From positions 95,403 to 159,402 of the forward strand of contig NZ_LMHU01000011.1 of assembly GCF_001428505.1 (NCBI RefSeq): a stretch of 64,000 nucleotides of DNA, given 5' to 3'. Every line of letters begins with the position of its first letter. Positions within the stretch are counted from its first letter, which is position 1. This DNA is from Terrabacter sp. Root181 (GTDB lineage Bacteria; Actinomycetota; Actinomycetes; Actinomycetales; Dermatophilaceae). The notes below the pieces were generated by a model, which saw only the letters and a list, made by a program, of their open reading frames with translations, did no database searches and was not told the origin of the DNA. Of the stretch, positions 9,031 through 16,831 are shown in pieces. The position numbers and the translations under genes were made by a program.

Positions 9031-9867
9031 ATGACCACGGACGTCCCCCTCAGCGTGCGCACCCCCTCACCCCTGGGCGAGTTCCTCCGCGCGCGCCGGC
9101 ACGAGCTGGCCCCCGAGGAGGTCGGCATCAAGCGGGCCAAGGGTCGGCGCCGGGTGGGCCTCAGCCGCACCGAGGTGGCCGAGCTCGCGAACGTCTCCGT
9201 GGCGTACTACGACATCATCGAGCGCGGCCGCGACCTGCGTCCGAGCCAGAGCGTCATCGACGGCCTCGCCCGTGCCCTCAAGCTCAACGCCGACGGGCGC
9301 GCGCACCTGCACGCGCTCGCGACGGGCGCCCCGTCGCGGCGGCCGCAGGCGCACGAGGAGCTGACCGAGGAGCTCGAGGAGCTGCTCGACTCGATCGACC
9401 CGAACCCGGCCTACGTCGTCGGCGCTCGCTGGGACGTGCTCGGCGCCAACCACACCGCCTGCCAGCTGTTCACGGACTGGGAGAGCAAGCGGAGCAAGCG
9501 CGAGCGCAACCTGCTCTGGTTCTACTGCTGCGACCCGGCGGCCCGGAGCCTCTTCGTGGACTGGGAGCAGGAGGCGGCCGACCAGCTCGCGCTCTTCCGC
9601 GAGGCGTACGCGCGGCACCCGGACGACCCGTCGTTCAAGCGGATCCTCGATGAGATCTTCAAGACCAACCCGGACACCGTCGAGTGGTGGGAGCGGCACG
9701 ACTCCGACCCGACCCGCGGCCGCACCAAGCGGATCCGCCTCGACACCGGCCAGGTGATCCAGCTGCGCCAGCTCGTGCTCCAGGTGCTCGACGAGCCGGA
9801 CATCCGCATCATCAGCTACTTCGCCGACGTCGACGGGGACCTCGACGACGTCGAGCTCGACGCGTAG
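9031..9867 (+). CDS. XRE/MmyB-type transcriptional regulator
   Basis: A 278-residue regulator. Residues 15-95 form an XRE helix-turn-helix (LSRTEVAELANVSVAYYDI). The remainder matches the MmyB-like ligand-binding domain typical of this actinobacterial family, with the phrases NPAYVVGARWDVLGAN and CDPAARSLFVDWE. Family members often sit divergent to the short-chain dehydrogenase they regulate; no such gene is adjacent here. ATG 9031 is preceded by CAGGAT with a 7-bp gap, which suggests a leaderless transcript. A 16-bp palindrome lies upstream, and a strong terminator follows. Confidence 0.9.
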   Translation: MTTDVPLSVRTPSPLGEFLRARRHELAPEEVGIKRAKGRRRVGLSRTEVAELANVSVAYYDIIERGRDLRPSQSVIDGLARALKLNADGRAHLHALATGAPSRRPQAHEELTEELEELLDSIDPNPAYVVGARWDVLGANHTACQLFTDWESKRSKRERNLLWFYCCDPAARSLFVDWEQEAADQLALFREAYARHPDDPSFKRILDEIFKTNPDTVEWWERHDSDPTRGRTKRIRLDTGQVIQLRQLVLQVLDEPDIRIISYFADVDGDLDDVELDA

Positions 9868-9907
9868 CCGAGGGTCGCCGGTCGGGTTGTCCCGGTGAGC
9901 CGTCCGC

Positions 9908-9946
9908 GCCAGAGCGCCCCGACCCTCGAGGTCGGGGCGCTCTGGC
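9908..9946. terminator. bidirectional hairpin terminator
   Basis: A perfect 17-bp stem with a 5-nt loop (GCCAGAGCGCCCCGACC and its complement) lies between the convergent XRE regulator gene and the anti-sigma-like gene. Its arm shares AGAGCGCCCCGACC or nearly so with the hairpin at 11603. Confidence 0.8.
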
Positions 9947-9952
9947 GGCCCA

Positions 9953-11023
9953 CTAGCGAGCGATGACGGGCCACGCCCGCCAGTCGTCCGGCAGGACCGC
10001 CCGAACCACGAGGGGGTCCTGACTCGTCTCGTTGACCCAGTCGTAGGCGGCTTCGGCGTCCTTCGGTACGGACCTCAGCGTCCAGGTCCGTCCTCGGTCG
10101 CTGCTGAGCAACGCGGTGAGCGGCGTGCCAGCGACCACGTCCTCCTCGGTGCTCAGGTACCAGCCGATCGTGCCGTCCACGGCGTCCTCGACGAACGCCC
10201 GCGTCGGGCTCGCCACGAGCTCGTAGAGCTCGGGGCGCAGGAGGGTGCCGTCCGACTGCTCGACGACGGCCTGCCCGGTGTCCAGGATTCCCCACCAGCC
10301 GGCCTGATTGGTGATGGCCCAGGCCCCGGTCGGCAGATCGTCGACCGGGACCAGGACGTTCGCTGACAGGTCGACCACACAGATGCGCCAAGGCTGGTCC
10401 GGGCAGGTGACGTGCGGTCGCCCTATGGCCGACTGCATGTCCGTGGTGCGTACCGGGTCGACGGCAAGTGTCACGGGTGCGGCCAGGCGGGGGGACGCTG
10501 CGACGGTTCGCCACAGGGCCGGGTGCTGCGGCGAGGCCAGACGAAGGACCCAGACGCCACCGCCGGCGTACCTCAGGTCGTCACCGTCCCCGGGCGGTAG
10601 GAGCTGCTGACGTCCCGTGCCGTCCGTGACTTCCCAGGCGTCCACGAGCAGTGCCGGGTCGCACTTCGTCACCGTGAGGGTGTCACTGCTGCACTGTTGC
10701 CAGTCACGGATGACGAACTGTCCGGATCGTTCTGGGGCGATGCGCGTCCACCGAATGGTGGCGTTGCGACCGTTGACGATCTGCTCGGGGGGCCGGGCCG
10801 TGGCAGCCACAGAGGTCGGCGGATGCGTGGCGGGCAGCGCCCGAGGGCGACCTGACGTCGAGCTCAGCGCGATGACGGACACGACGGCGGCGAGACCGCC
10901 GGCCGTGACAGTGGTACCGACGCGACGCACGCGCCGGGTCCGCGCCCGGCGGGTGATCCCCTCGAACGCCGGCTCCTCGACCCGCTGGGCCACTTCGTCG
11001 ACGAGTGACGTGAGGTCAGACAT
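9953..11023 (-). CDS. putative membrane anti-sigma factor / ECF-linked protein
   Basis: A 356-residue protein with a short basic cytoplasmic N-terminus, one transmembrane segment near residues 37-55 and a large extracytoplasmic part. The distal region has a SSDRGRTWTLRSV phrase like those of BNR/beta-propeller repeats. Its start overlaps the sigma factor gene by 8 bp, so the two are co-translated. I see no ZAS-type HxxxCxxC motif. The anti-sigma call rests on context and topology rather than on a recognised domain. Confidence 0.65.
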   Translation of the reverse strand: MSDLTSLVDEVAQRVEEPAFEGITRRARTRRVRRVGTTVTAGGLAAVVSVIALSSTSGRPRALPATHPPTSVAATARPPEQIVNGRNATIRWTRIAPERSGQFVIRDWQQCSSDTLTVTKCDPALLVDAWEVTDGTGRQQLLPPGDGDDLRYAGGGVWVLRLASPQHPALWRTVAASPRLAAPVTLAVDPVRTTDMQSAIGRPHVTCPDQPWRICVVDLSANVLVPVDDLPTGAWAITNQAGWWGILDTGQAVVEQSDGTLLRPELYELVASPTRAFVEDAVDGTIGWYLSTEEDVVAGTPLTALLSSDRGRTWTLRSVPKDAEAAYDWVNETSQDPLVVRAVLPDDWRAWPVIAR

Positions 11024-11519
11024 GGTCGGCTCCTTCCCGGTCCGAGAGCAGGTCGGCCAGCGCGACCCGTCCGCGCGACAGACGCGCCTTGACGGTGCCC
11101 TCGGCCACGTTGAGCTCCGAGGCCACGGTCGCGACGGGCAGGTCGATGACGTAGTGCAGGACGAAGGTCTCGCGCAGGACCGGGGTCAGGCGTCCGAGGG
11201 CGGCGACCAGCGCCACGTGGTCGGGGTCGAGCCCGAAGCCGTCGTCCGGCGCGGCCGCGCTGGACTGCGACAGGACACGACGGGCGAGCGCGCGGCGCCG
11301 CCACCCCTTGCGGATCCGGTTGAGGGCCACGGTGCGCAGCCACGCCTCCGGCCTGTCCATCTCGAGGAAGCGGCGTCGGTGGTAGACCGCCTGAACGAAC
11401 GCCTCCTGCACGGCGTCCTCCGCGTCTCCGCGGTTGCCGCACACGGCATACATCTGCCCGACGAGTCTTCGGTACGACGCGTCGTAGATGACCCGGATCG
11501 GGTCCTCGTCCTCGGGCAT
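11016..11519 (-). CDS. ECF RNA polymerase sigma factor (SigE-like)
   Basis: A 167-residue group 4 sigma factor. Region 2 is at about residues 10-75 (GDAEDAVQEAFVQA, RPEAWLRTVALNRIRKGWRR). Region 4 is at about 105-158, with the helix-turn-helix VATVASELNVAEGTVKARLS. GAGGTGG lies 4 bp before the ATG. The gene overlaps the downstream membrane-protein gene, which is presumably its regulator. The inducing signal is not visible, and I found no clear autoregulatory promoter. Confidence 0.92.
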   Translation of the reverse strand: MPEDEDPIRVIYDASYRRLVGQMYAVCGNRGDAEDAVQEAFVQAVYHRRRFLEMDRPEAWLRTVALNRIRKGWRRRALARRVLSQSSAAAPDDGFGLDPDHVALVAALGRLTPVLRETFVLHYVIDLPVATVASELNVAEGTVKARLSRGRVALADLLSDREGADHV

Positions 11520-11602
11520 GGCCCACCTCGGTTCCCGCTGATCAATCCTGACAGCGGAACAGTCCCTGCCGAGGTCGTTTGGTTGCGTCCGAGCACGCGA
11601 GA

Positions 11603-11631
11603 GCGCCCCGACCCACGAACGGTCGAGGCGC
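11603..11631 (-). terminator. hairpin after the HerA-like gene
   Basis: An 11-bp stem with one mismatch (GCGCCCCGACC / GGTCGAGGCGC) and a 7-nt loop lies downstream of the minus-strand ATPase gene. It is related in sequence to the hairpin at 9908. Confidence 0.5.
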
Positions 11632-11653
11632 CCCGGTCAGGGAGTCGGTGGTG

Positions 11654-13243
11654 TCAGCGTTTGCGGGTGCCGAAGATGCTGCGGGTGATCTCGCGGCCGA
11701 TGACGGTGCCCGCCGAGCGGAGCATCGACTTGAACGCCGAGCTCCCGGCGACCTGCTCGATGATGCTGGGCTCCTCCTTGGGCGCGCGCTTCGACGCGGG
11801 CACGGGCGCAGGGGTCGGGGCGGCGGGGGTCGGCGCGGGCGCAGCCGGGGCGGCAGGAGCCGCCTGGAGCCGGGCCGCCAGCTTCTCGTACGCCGACTCG
11901 CGGTCGACGACGTCGGCGTACTTCGTCCTGAGCTGGGACGCGGCGGTCACCGCGTCCATCGTCGCGGGCGACGAGGGGTCCATGAGCGAGTTCGGGGCCT
12001 TCATCCGGGTCCACGCGACGGGCGTCGGCACGCCCTTGTCGGACAGGACGGTCACGACGGCCTCGCCGATGCCGAGGCTCGTGAGGAGCTTCTCCATGTC
12101 GTAGGCCGTGTGCGGGTAGGTGGCGATGGCCTGCTTGAGCGCCTTCGCGTCGTCGGGGGTGAACGCTCGCAGGGCGTGCTGGACGCGGTTGCCGAGCTGG
12201 GCGAGGACTCCGGACGGGACGTCCTTGGGCGACTGGGTGACGAAGAAGACGCCGACGCCCTTGGACCGGATGAGCCGGACGGTCTGCTCGATGGCCTGCA
12301 GGAACGCCTTGCTCGCGTCGTTGAAGAGCAGGTGCGCCTCGTCGAAGAAGAAGACGAGCTTCGGCTTGTCGACGTCGCCCTCCTCGGGCAGGTCGTGGAA
12401 GAGGTCGGCGAGCATCCACATGAGGAACGTCGAGAACAGCTGCGGGCGGTCCTGCACCTGCGGCAGCTCGAGGCAGGAGATGATCCCCTTGCCGTCGGCG
12501 GTGGTGCGCAGCAGGTCGCCGGTCTCGAACTCGGGCTCGCCGAAGAAGGCGCCGGCGCCCTGGTCCTCGAAGGTGATGAGGTTGCGCAGGATGACGCCGG
12601 CCGTCGCGCTCGAGAGCCCGCCGAGGTCCTTGAGGTCGGCCTTGCCCTCGTCGGACGTCAGGTGGCTGATGACGGCGCGGAGGTCCTTGAGGTCGAGGAG
12701 CGCGAGGCCGTTCTTGTCGGCGTAGTGGAAGATCAGCCCGAGGCTGCTCTCCTGCGTGTCGTTGAGGCCGAGGACCTTGCTGAGCAGCGTCGGGCCGAAG
12801 CTCGTGATCGTGGCGCGGACCGAGATGCCGTCACCCTTGCCGCCGAGCGAGTAGAACTCCGTGGGGTATGCCGTCCCCGTCCACGGCATGCCGACGTCGG
12901 CCGCGCGGCTGGTGATCTTGTCGCCGCCCTCGCCGGGACTCGCGAGGCCGGACAGGTCGCCCTTCATGTCGGCGAGGAAGACCGGGACACCCTGGTCGGC
13001 GAGCTGTTCGGCCATGAGCTGGAGCGTCTTCGTCTTGCCGGTGCCGGTCGCGCCCGCGACGAGCCCGTGGCGGTTGAGGACGCTGAGCGGGATCTGCACG
13101 GGGGCGTCGGCGTGGGCCTGACCGTCGACGACCGCGGCGCCGAGCTTGAGCACCCCGCCGTCGAATGCGTAGCCCGCCCGGATCTCGTCGATCTGGGTCG
13201 TGTCGCCGGCCCCCGGGGCTCCTGAGGCGTCAGTCTCGGTCAC
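11654..13243 (-). CDS. HerA-like helicase/ATPase (DUF853 family)
   Basis: A 529-residue protein with Walker A GATGTGKT at residues 64-71 and Walker B KLVFFFDEAHLLF near 291. The body is characteristic of the HerA/YjgR-like DUF853 ATPases, which are related to FtsK/HerA motors. The tail near residues 435-465 is a low-complexity Ala-Pro linker before a basic C-terminus. GTG 13243 has TAGAGT 7 bp upstream, so it is probably leaderless. The biological role is not settled for this family, and no NurA nuclease gene is adjacent. Confidence 0.88.
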   Translation of the reverse strand: MTETDASGAPGAGDTTQIDEIRAGYAFDGGVLKLGAAVVDGQAHADAPVQIPLSVLNRHGLVAGATGTGKTKTLQLMAEQLADQGVPVFLADMKGDLSGLASPGEGGDKITSRAADVGMPWTGTAYPTEFYSLGGKGDGISVRATITSFGPTLLSKVLGLNDTQESSLGLIFHYADKNGLALLDLKDLRAVISHLTSDEGKADLKDLGGLSSATAGVILRNLITFEDQGAGAFFGEPEFETGDLLRTTADGKGIISCLELPQVQDRPQLFSTFLMWMLADLFHDLPEEGDVDKPKLVFFFDEAHLLFNDASKAFLQAIEQTVRLIRSKGVGVFFVTQSPKDVPSGVLAQLGNRVQHALRAFTPDDAKALKQAIATYPHTAYDMEKLLTSLGIGEAVVTVLSDKGVPTPVAWTRMKAPNSLMDPSSPATMDAVTAASQLRTKYADVVDRESAYEKLAARLQAAPAAPAAPAPTPAAPTPAPVPASKRAPKEEPSIIEQVAGSSAFKSMLRSAGTVIGREITRSIFGTRKR

Positions 13244-13294
13244 GGTTCGAACTCTAGTGGCTGGTCGTCCACGTTCGACGCCTATGCTGACCCG

Positions 13295-13591
13295 GTGATT
13301 TTCAAGGCCGTCGGCGACTCGCGCCCGTACCCAGACCATGGACTCGAGACGACCAAGGACTGGTCGAACGTCCCGCCTCGGGTGGTGCAGCTCGGCGAGC
13401 TCATCACGACCAAGAGCACGCTCGACCTGCGCGGCCTGCTGGCCGACGACTCGACGTTCTACGGAGACCTCTTCCCGCACTGCGTCGAGTGGGAGGGCGA
13501 GCTCTACCTCGAGGACGGGCTGCACCGGGCACTTCGTGCCGCGCTGCAGCAGAGACCTGTCCTTCACGCCCGAGTCCTCGTACTCTCCTGA
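13295..13591 (+). CDS. conserved actinobacterial protein (often labelled VapB-type antitoxin)
   Basis: A 98-residue protein matching a conserved actinobacterial family that starts MIFK.VGD.RPYPDHG and contains DDSTFYGDLF and YLEDGLHRA. It is commonly annotated as a VapB-family antitoxin, but no toxin gene is next to it. It is followed directly by a LytR_C-domain gene, an arrangement I recall as conserved in actinobacteria. The fold looks ParB-like; that is inference. GTG 13295 is preceded by TATGCT with a 6-bp gap, so it is probably leaderless. Confidence 0.85.
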   Translation: MIFKAVGDSRPYPDHGLETTKDWSNVPPRVVQLGELITTKSTLDLRGLLADDSTFYGDLFPHCVEWEGELYLEDGLHRALRAALQQRPVLHARVLVLS

Positions 13592-13636
13592 CACAGGGCC
13601 GCTCGACCGCGGGGGCCGACGGACGAAGGAGCGTGG

Positions 13637-14173
13637 ATGTCGGAGGTCGTTGACGAGGACGACCGCACCTACCGGGTGCGACGTCAGCGCCGATCGACGA
13701 TCGTCATCGCGGTCGTCCTGCTGAGCCTGGCCGGGGCGTTCTACTACGCCTCGACGTACTTCCGTGACACGACCCCGACTCCGGGGCCGTGCACGACGGA
13801 GGTGCCCACCGCCGCCCTGCGGCCAGCCGACGTGAGCCTCAACGTCTACAACTCGACCGCGCGCAAGGGGCTGGCCGCGGCGGTCGCCAAGGCCGCAGGC
13901 GACCGGGGCTTCAAGGTCAAGGCGGTCGGCAACGACCCCAAGGACGCCAACGTCAAGCAGGTCGCGCAGATCCGCTTCGGCCCGGAGGGCGCCGCGTCGG
14001 CACGCCTCGTCAAGGCACACGTGCCGCAGGCGGTCTACGTCAACGACAAGCGCAAGGGCGACACCGTCGACCTCGTCGTGGGTGCGGCGTGGAAGAGCTT
14101 CGGCAAGGTGCCGGTCACCCCGACCCCGACCCAGACGCTGCGCCAGTGCCCGACGATCACCGTCCAGCAGTGA
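13637..14173 (+). CDS. LytR C-terminal-domain envelope protein
   Basis: A 178-residue protein with a basic cytoplasmic N-terminus, one transmembrane segment (about residues 22-41) and an extracytoplasmic LytR_C domain (about 62-155). The domain begins with the family-typical VSLNVYNSTARKGLA and ends GDTVDLVVGAAWKSF. A Thr/Pro-rich tail ends the protein. LytR_C domains are linked to cell-envelope functions. It lies 45 bp after the small conserved gene and is probably co-transcribed with it. Confidence 0.88.
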   Translation: MSEVVDEDDRTYRVRRQRRSTIVIAVVLLSLAGAFYYASTYFRDTTPTPGPCTTEVPTAALRPADVSLNVYNSTARKGLAAAVAKAAGDRGFKVKAVGNDPKDANVKQVAQIRFGPEGAASARLVKAHVPQAVYVNDKRKGDTVDLVVGAAWKSFGKVPVTPTPTQTLRQCPTITVQQ

Positions 14174-14185
14174 CCGCCGGACCCG

Positions 14186-14235
14186 CCGGTTCGAGGTAGA
14201 CGCGCGGGTAGAGCTGCGGCCCGTCCACCTCAGAC
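14186..14235. repeat. degenerate copy of the 24-nt-centre palindrome family
   Basis: The left arm CCGGTTCGAGGT at 14186 matches the arm of the elements at 59-60 kb. After a 23-nt centre, the right side (from 14224) matches the consensus right arm at about 8 of 12 positions. It lies in the gap between the LytR_C gene and the carbamoyltransferase gene. The match is suggestive only. Confidence 0.35.
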
Positions 14236-14249
14236 GACAGGACTCGGAC

Positions 14250-15263
14250 TCAGGCGTCGAGCGGCACCAGCGTGGCGACCATGAGCGCCTTGATCGTGTG
14301 CATGCGGTTCTCGGCCTGGTCGAAGACGACCGAGGCGTCGGACTCGAACACGTCGTCGGTGACCTCGAGCTCCTTGAGCCCGAACTGCTCGTGCACGTCC
14401 ACGCCGACCTGCGTCTCGAGGTCGTGGAAGGCGGGCAGGCAGTGCATGAACTTGACCTGCGGATTCCCTGTCAGGGCAAGGAGCTCCGCGTTGACCTGGT
14501 AGGGCGCGAGCAGCTCGATGCGCTCGGCCCACACCTCCTTGGCCTCGCCCATCGACACCCACACGTCGGTGTGGACGAAGTCGACGCCGCGCACCCCTTC
14601 GGCCACGTCCTCGGTGAGCGTGACGCGCGCACCGGTCTCGGCGGCATACCTCCTCGCGACGGCGACGACGGCGTCGGACGGCCACAGTGACTGCGGCGCC
14701 ACGATGCGCACGTCCATGCCGAGGAGGGCACCGGTCACGAGCAGCGAGTTGCCCATGTTGAAGCGGGCGTCGCCGACGTAGGCGTACGCGATCTGCTCGT
14801 CGGGCTTGCCGGCGTGCTCACGCATGGTCAGCGCGTCGCACAGCGACTGCGTCGGGTGCCAGTCGTCGGTCAGGCCGTTCCAGACGGGGACCCCGGCGAA
14901 GGCGCCGAGCGTCTCGATGACGTCGTGGCCGGCGCCGCGGTACTCGATGCCGTCGTAGAAGCGACCGAGCACGCGGGCGGTGTCCTTGGCCGACTCCTTG
15001 TGGCCCATCTGCGAGCCGATCGGGTCGAGGTAGGTCGTGCTCGCGCCCTGGTCGGCCGCGGCCACCTCGAACGCGCAGCGCGTGCGGGTCGAGGTCTTCG
15101 CGAAGAGCAGGGCGATGTTCTTGCCGGTGAGGTGTCGCACCTCGCGGCCCTCACGCTTGGCGGCCTTGAGCTCGGCGGCGAGGTCGAGCAGCGCCCGGAA
15201 CTCGTCGGGCGTCAGGTCGATCTCCTTGAGCAGGTTGCGGCGGTGGAGTGCGGCGAGCGACAT
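14250..15263 (-). CDS. argF: ornithine carbamoyltransferase
   Basis: A 337-residue enzyme that makes citrulline from ornithine and carbamoyl phosphate, or runs the reverse reaction in the deiminase pathway. The carbamoyl-phosphate loop STRTR is at 58-62, HPTQ at 136-139, and the ornithine-binding HCLP motif at 274-277. The sequence ([37 protein letters not shown]) is of the enterobacterial ArgF/ArcB type. No other arg or arc genes are nearby, so anabolic and catabolic roles cannot be separated. The start is the ATG at 15263; no strong ribosome binding site is visible. Confidence 0.93.
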   Translation of the reverse strand: MSLAALHRRNLLKEIDLTPDEFRALLDLAAELKAAKREGREVRHLTGKNIALLFAKTSTRTRCAFEVAAADQGASTTYLDPIGSQMGHKESAKDTARVLGRFYDGIEYRGAGHDVIETLGAFAGVPVWNGLTDDWHPTQSLCDALTMREHAGKPDEQIAYAYVGDARFNMGNSLLVTGALLGMDVRIVAPQSLWPSDAVVAVARRYAAETGARVTLTEDVAEGVRGVDFVHTDVWVSMGEAKEVWAERIELLAPYQVNAELLALTGNPQVKFMHCLPAFHDLETQVGVDVHEQFGLKELEVTDDVFESDASVVFDQAENRMHTIKALMVATLVPLDA

Positions 15264-15307
15264 GCACGTGATGGTTTCAGGCGTGGTCGCCGCCCGGCAA
15301 TCCGGTC

Positions 15308-16258
15308 TCAGGGGCCCGTCGGCCGCCGATGCAGGCCGAGGCGCCAGCGCACCTGCTCGAGCAGGGCCCGGGCCTGGAGCGGGACGATGACCCGCGGCCC
15401 CTCGCCGACGCAGAAGACGACGTCGTCGAAGTGGTGGATGCCGGGCCGCTGCGCGACGGTGCGGAAGGCGTCGCGGGCGGCGCGCAGCTGCGCCACCGTC
15501 ATGAAGGGGGACGGCTCGTCGGGCTGGTACCGCGAGCCGAGCGGGTAGTCACGCCCCGGTCGCCGCGTCATCTCGACGTGGCAGCCGAGGACGTGACGCA
15601 CGTCGCGGTCGTCGGCGAAGGTGACGAGCCGGTCGAAGGTGTCGAGCAGGGCCGGCGGGTCGTTGACGTAGATGCGGCCGGGGTAGACGGTGTCGCCGGT
15701 GTGGAGCAGCCCGGTGCGGGCGTCGTGCACGGCGATGGAGGCCGCATGGTGCCCGGGGATGCCGAAGATCTCGAGGGTGCGATCGCCGAGGTCGAGGGTG
15801 ACGACCTCGTCGGGCCAGTCGCCGATGCCGAAGAAGTCGCGCACCGCCTCGACGTCGCGGCCGACGACCGTCGTGTGCGGTCGGTCCGCGAAGGCGGCGT
15901 CGCCGGCGACGTGGTCGCCGTGGCCGTGCGTGTGGGCGACGACGAGGTCGTACGCGTCGACGGCGGAGGCGGTGACCGTGTCCTGCGTCGAGCGCCAGTC
16001 CGCGACGAGGTCGTCGACGATCCGGCGCAGGGTCGTGCCGTCGACCGCGCCGGTGTCGAGGAGCAGGGCGCGACGCTCGCCGAGGAGCAGCAGGATGAAC
16101 GGCGCCTCGAAGGTGAGGTCCTTGCTCTGCCGGATCAGGACCGTGCCGGGGGCGAGGTGGTGGACCTGGAGCGGTGGGTCGGTCAGGTGTCGTGGCGACG
16201 GGGAGCCGTGGATCCAGGCGACGTCGGTGTCGAGGGGGAGCGGCGCGAGCGGGGCCAT
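15308..16258 (-). CDS. MBL-fold metallo-hydrolase
   Basis: A 316-residue metallo-beta-lactamase-fold hydrolase. The metal site HTHGHGDH is at 109-116, with later ligand motifs GIPGHHAAS and [11 protein letters not shown]. The substrate is unknown. ATG 16258 was chosen because the longer reading frame would run into the tRNA-Ser gene and the spacer before it. It stands alone between argF and the tRNA. Confidence 0.9.
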   Translation of the reverse strand: MAPLAPLPLDTDVAWIHGSPSPRHLTDPPLQVHHLAPGTVLIRQSKDLTFEAPFILLLLGERRALLLDTGAVDGTTLRRIVDDLVADWRSTQDTVTASAVDAYDLVVAHTHGHGDHVAGDAAFADRPHTTVVGRDVEAVRDFFGIGDWPDEVVTLDLGDRTLEIFGIPGHHAASIAVHDARTGLLHTGDTVYPGRIYVNDPPALLDTFDRLVTFADDRDVRHVLGCHVEMTRRPGRDYPLGSRYQPDEPSPFMTVAQLRAARDAFRTVAQRPGIHHFDDVVFCVGEGPRVIVPLQARALLEQVRWRLGLHRRPTGP

Positions 16259-16345
16259 GGGCTGATTGTGCTCCGGGGTGGTGTCGGGCGTCCTCCCGGG
16301 ATGCCGATTTCTTGTGCGGGGTCCGCCTCCGGTAGCCTGCGCGAC

Positions 16346-16433
16346 GGAGGATTCGCATAGTGGCCTAGTGCGCACGATTGGAAATCGTGTTGGGATAAAA
16401 CCCTCGGGGGTTCAAATCCCCCATCCTCCGCCA
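16346..16433 (+). tRNA. tRNA-Ser (anticodon GGA)
   Basis: A class II tRNA. The acceptor stem is GGAGGAT/ATCCTCC. The anticodon stem is CACGA/TCGTG with loop TTGGAAA (anticodon GGA at 16380-16382). A long variable arm typical of tRNA-Ser follows, then T-stem GGGGG/CCCCC with loop TTCAAAT. Discriminator G is followed by an encoded CCA at 16431-16433. A hairpin terminator begins 9 bp downstream. Confidence 0.97.
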
Positions 16434-16441
16434 ACAGCAAC

Positions 16442-16472
16442 GGCCCCCATCGCGCTCAGCGCGATGGGGGCC
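16442..16472 (+). terminator. terminator of tRNA-Ser
   Basis: An inverted repeat of about 13 bp (GGCCCCCATCGCG / CGCGATGGGGGCC) with a short loop lies directly behind the tRNA. Confidence 0.75.
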
Positions 16473-16830
16473 GACGCTTCCCCCATCCCCGCGCACGATG
16501 GTGTCCCCAGCCCGCGACAGGAGACCCAGCCCGGACGAGGGCCAGGGGGCCTGTCGGCGAGCTCCACGCATACGCAAGCTCTGTCGGCGGTCTCCACGCT
16601 CGTGGACGAGGCCGACGACGCCACGACGAGCGCGCCGAACAGGAGTGCGAAGCCGACCGTCCAGCGGATACCCGCGACATCGGGTCCGGGACGACGAACG
16701 TTGCGGCGGCAGTGAGGATTCCGGCGATCACGAGCCCGAGGGGCAGCGGGCCCGGGGCGTCGGTCGGCGCCAGAGGCGAAGGTCCCGAAAACCGTGCGAC
16801 GGCTGTCGGTGGGTCACGGCAGACTGCCCC
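16456..16830 (-). pseudogene. possible frameshifted remnant of a membrane protein (398-bp stretch without intact gene)
   Basis: The stretch 16434-16831 has no intact gene. Read on the minus strand, one frame gives LPLGLVIAGILTAAATFVVP. A neighbouring frame, starting where this one loses hydrophobicity, gives IRWTVGFALLFGALVVASSA. Two consecutive membrane-like segments split by a one-base shift would fit a decayed small membrane protein. Hydrophobic shadow frames are common in GC-rich DNA, so the call is weak. Confidence 0.2.
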
Positions 16831-16831
16831 G

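Noticed and set aside
15026-15080. GTCGAGGT ... ACCTCGAAC inside argF as another palindrome copy
   Set aside because: The distance between arms is 32 nt instead of 30 between the same positions, and the sequence encodes conserved OTC residues.
16259-16375. Upstream extension of the metallo-hydrolase into the tRNA-Ser gene
   Set aside because: It would overlap the tRNA; ATG 16258 gives a normal MBL-fold start.
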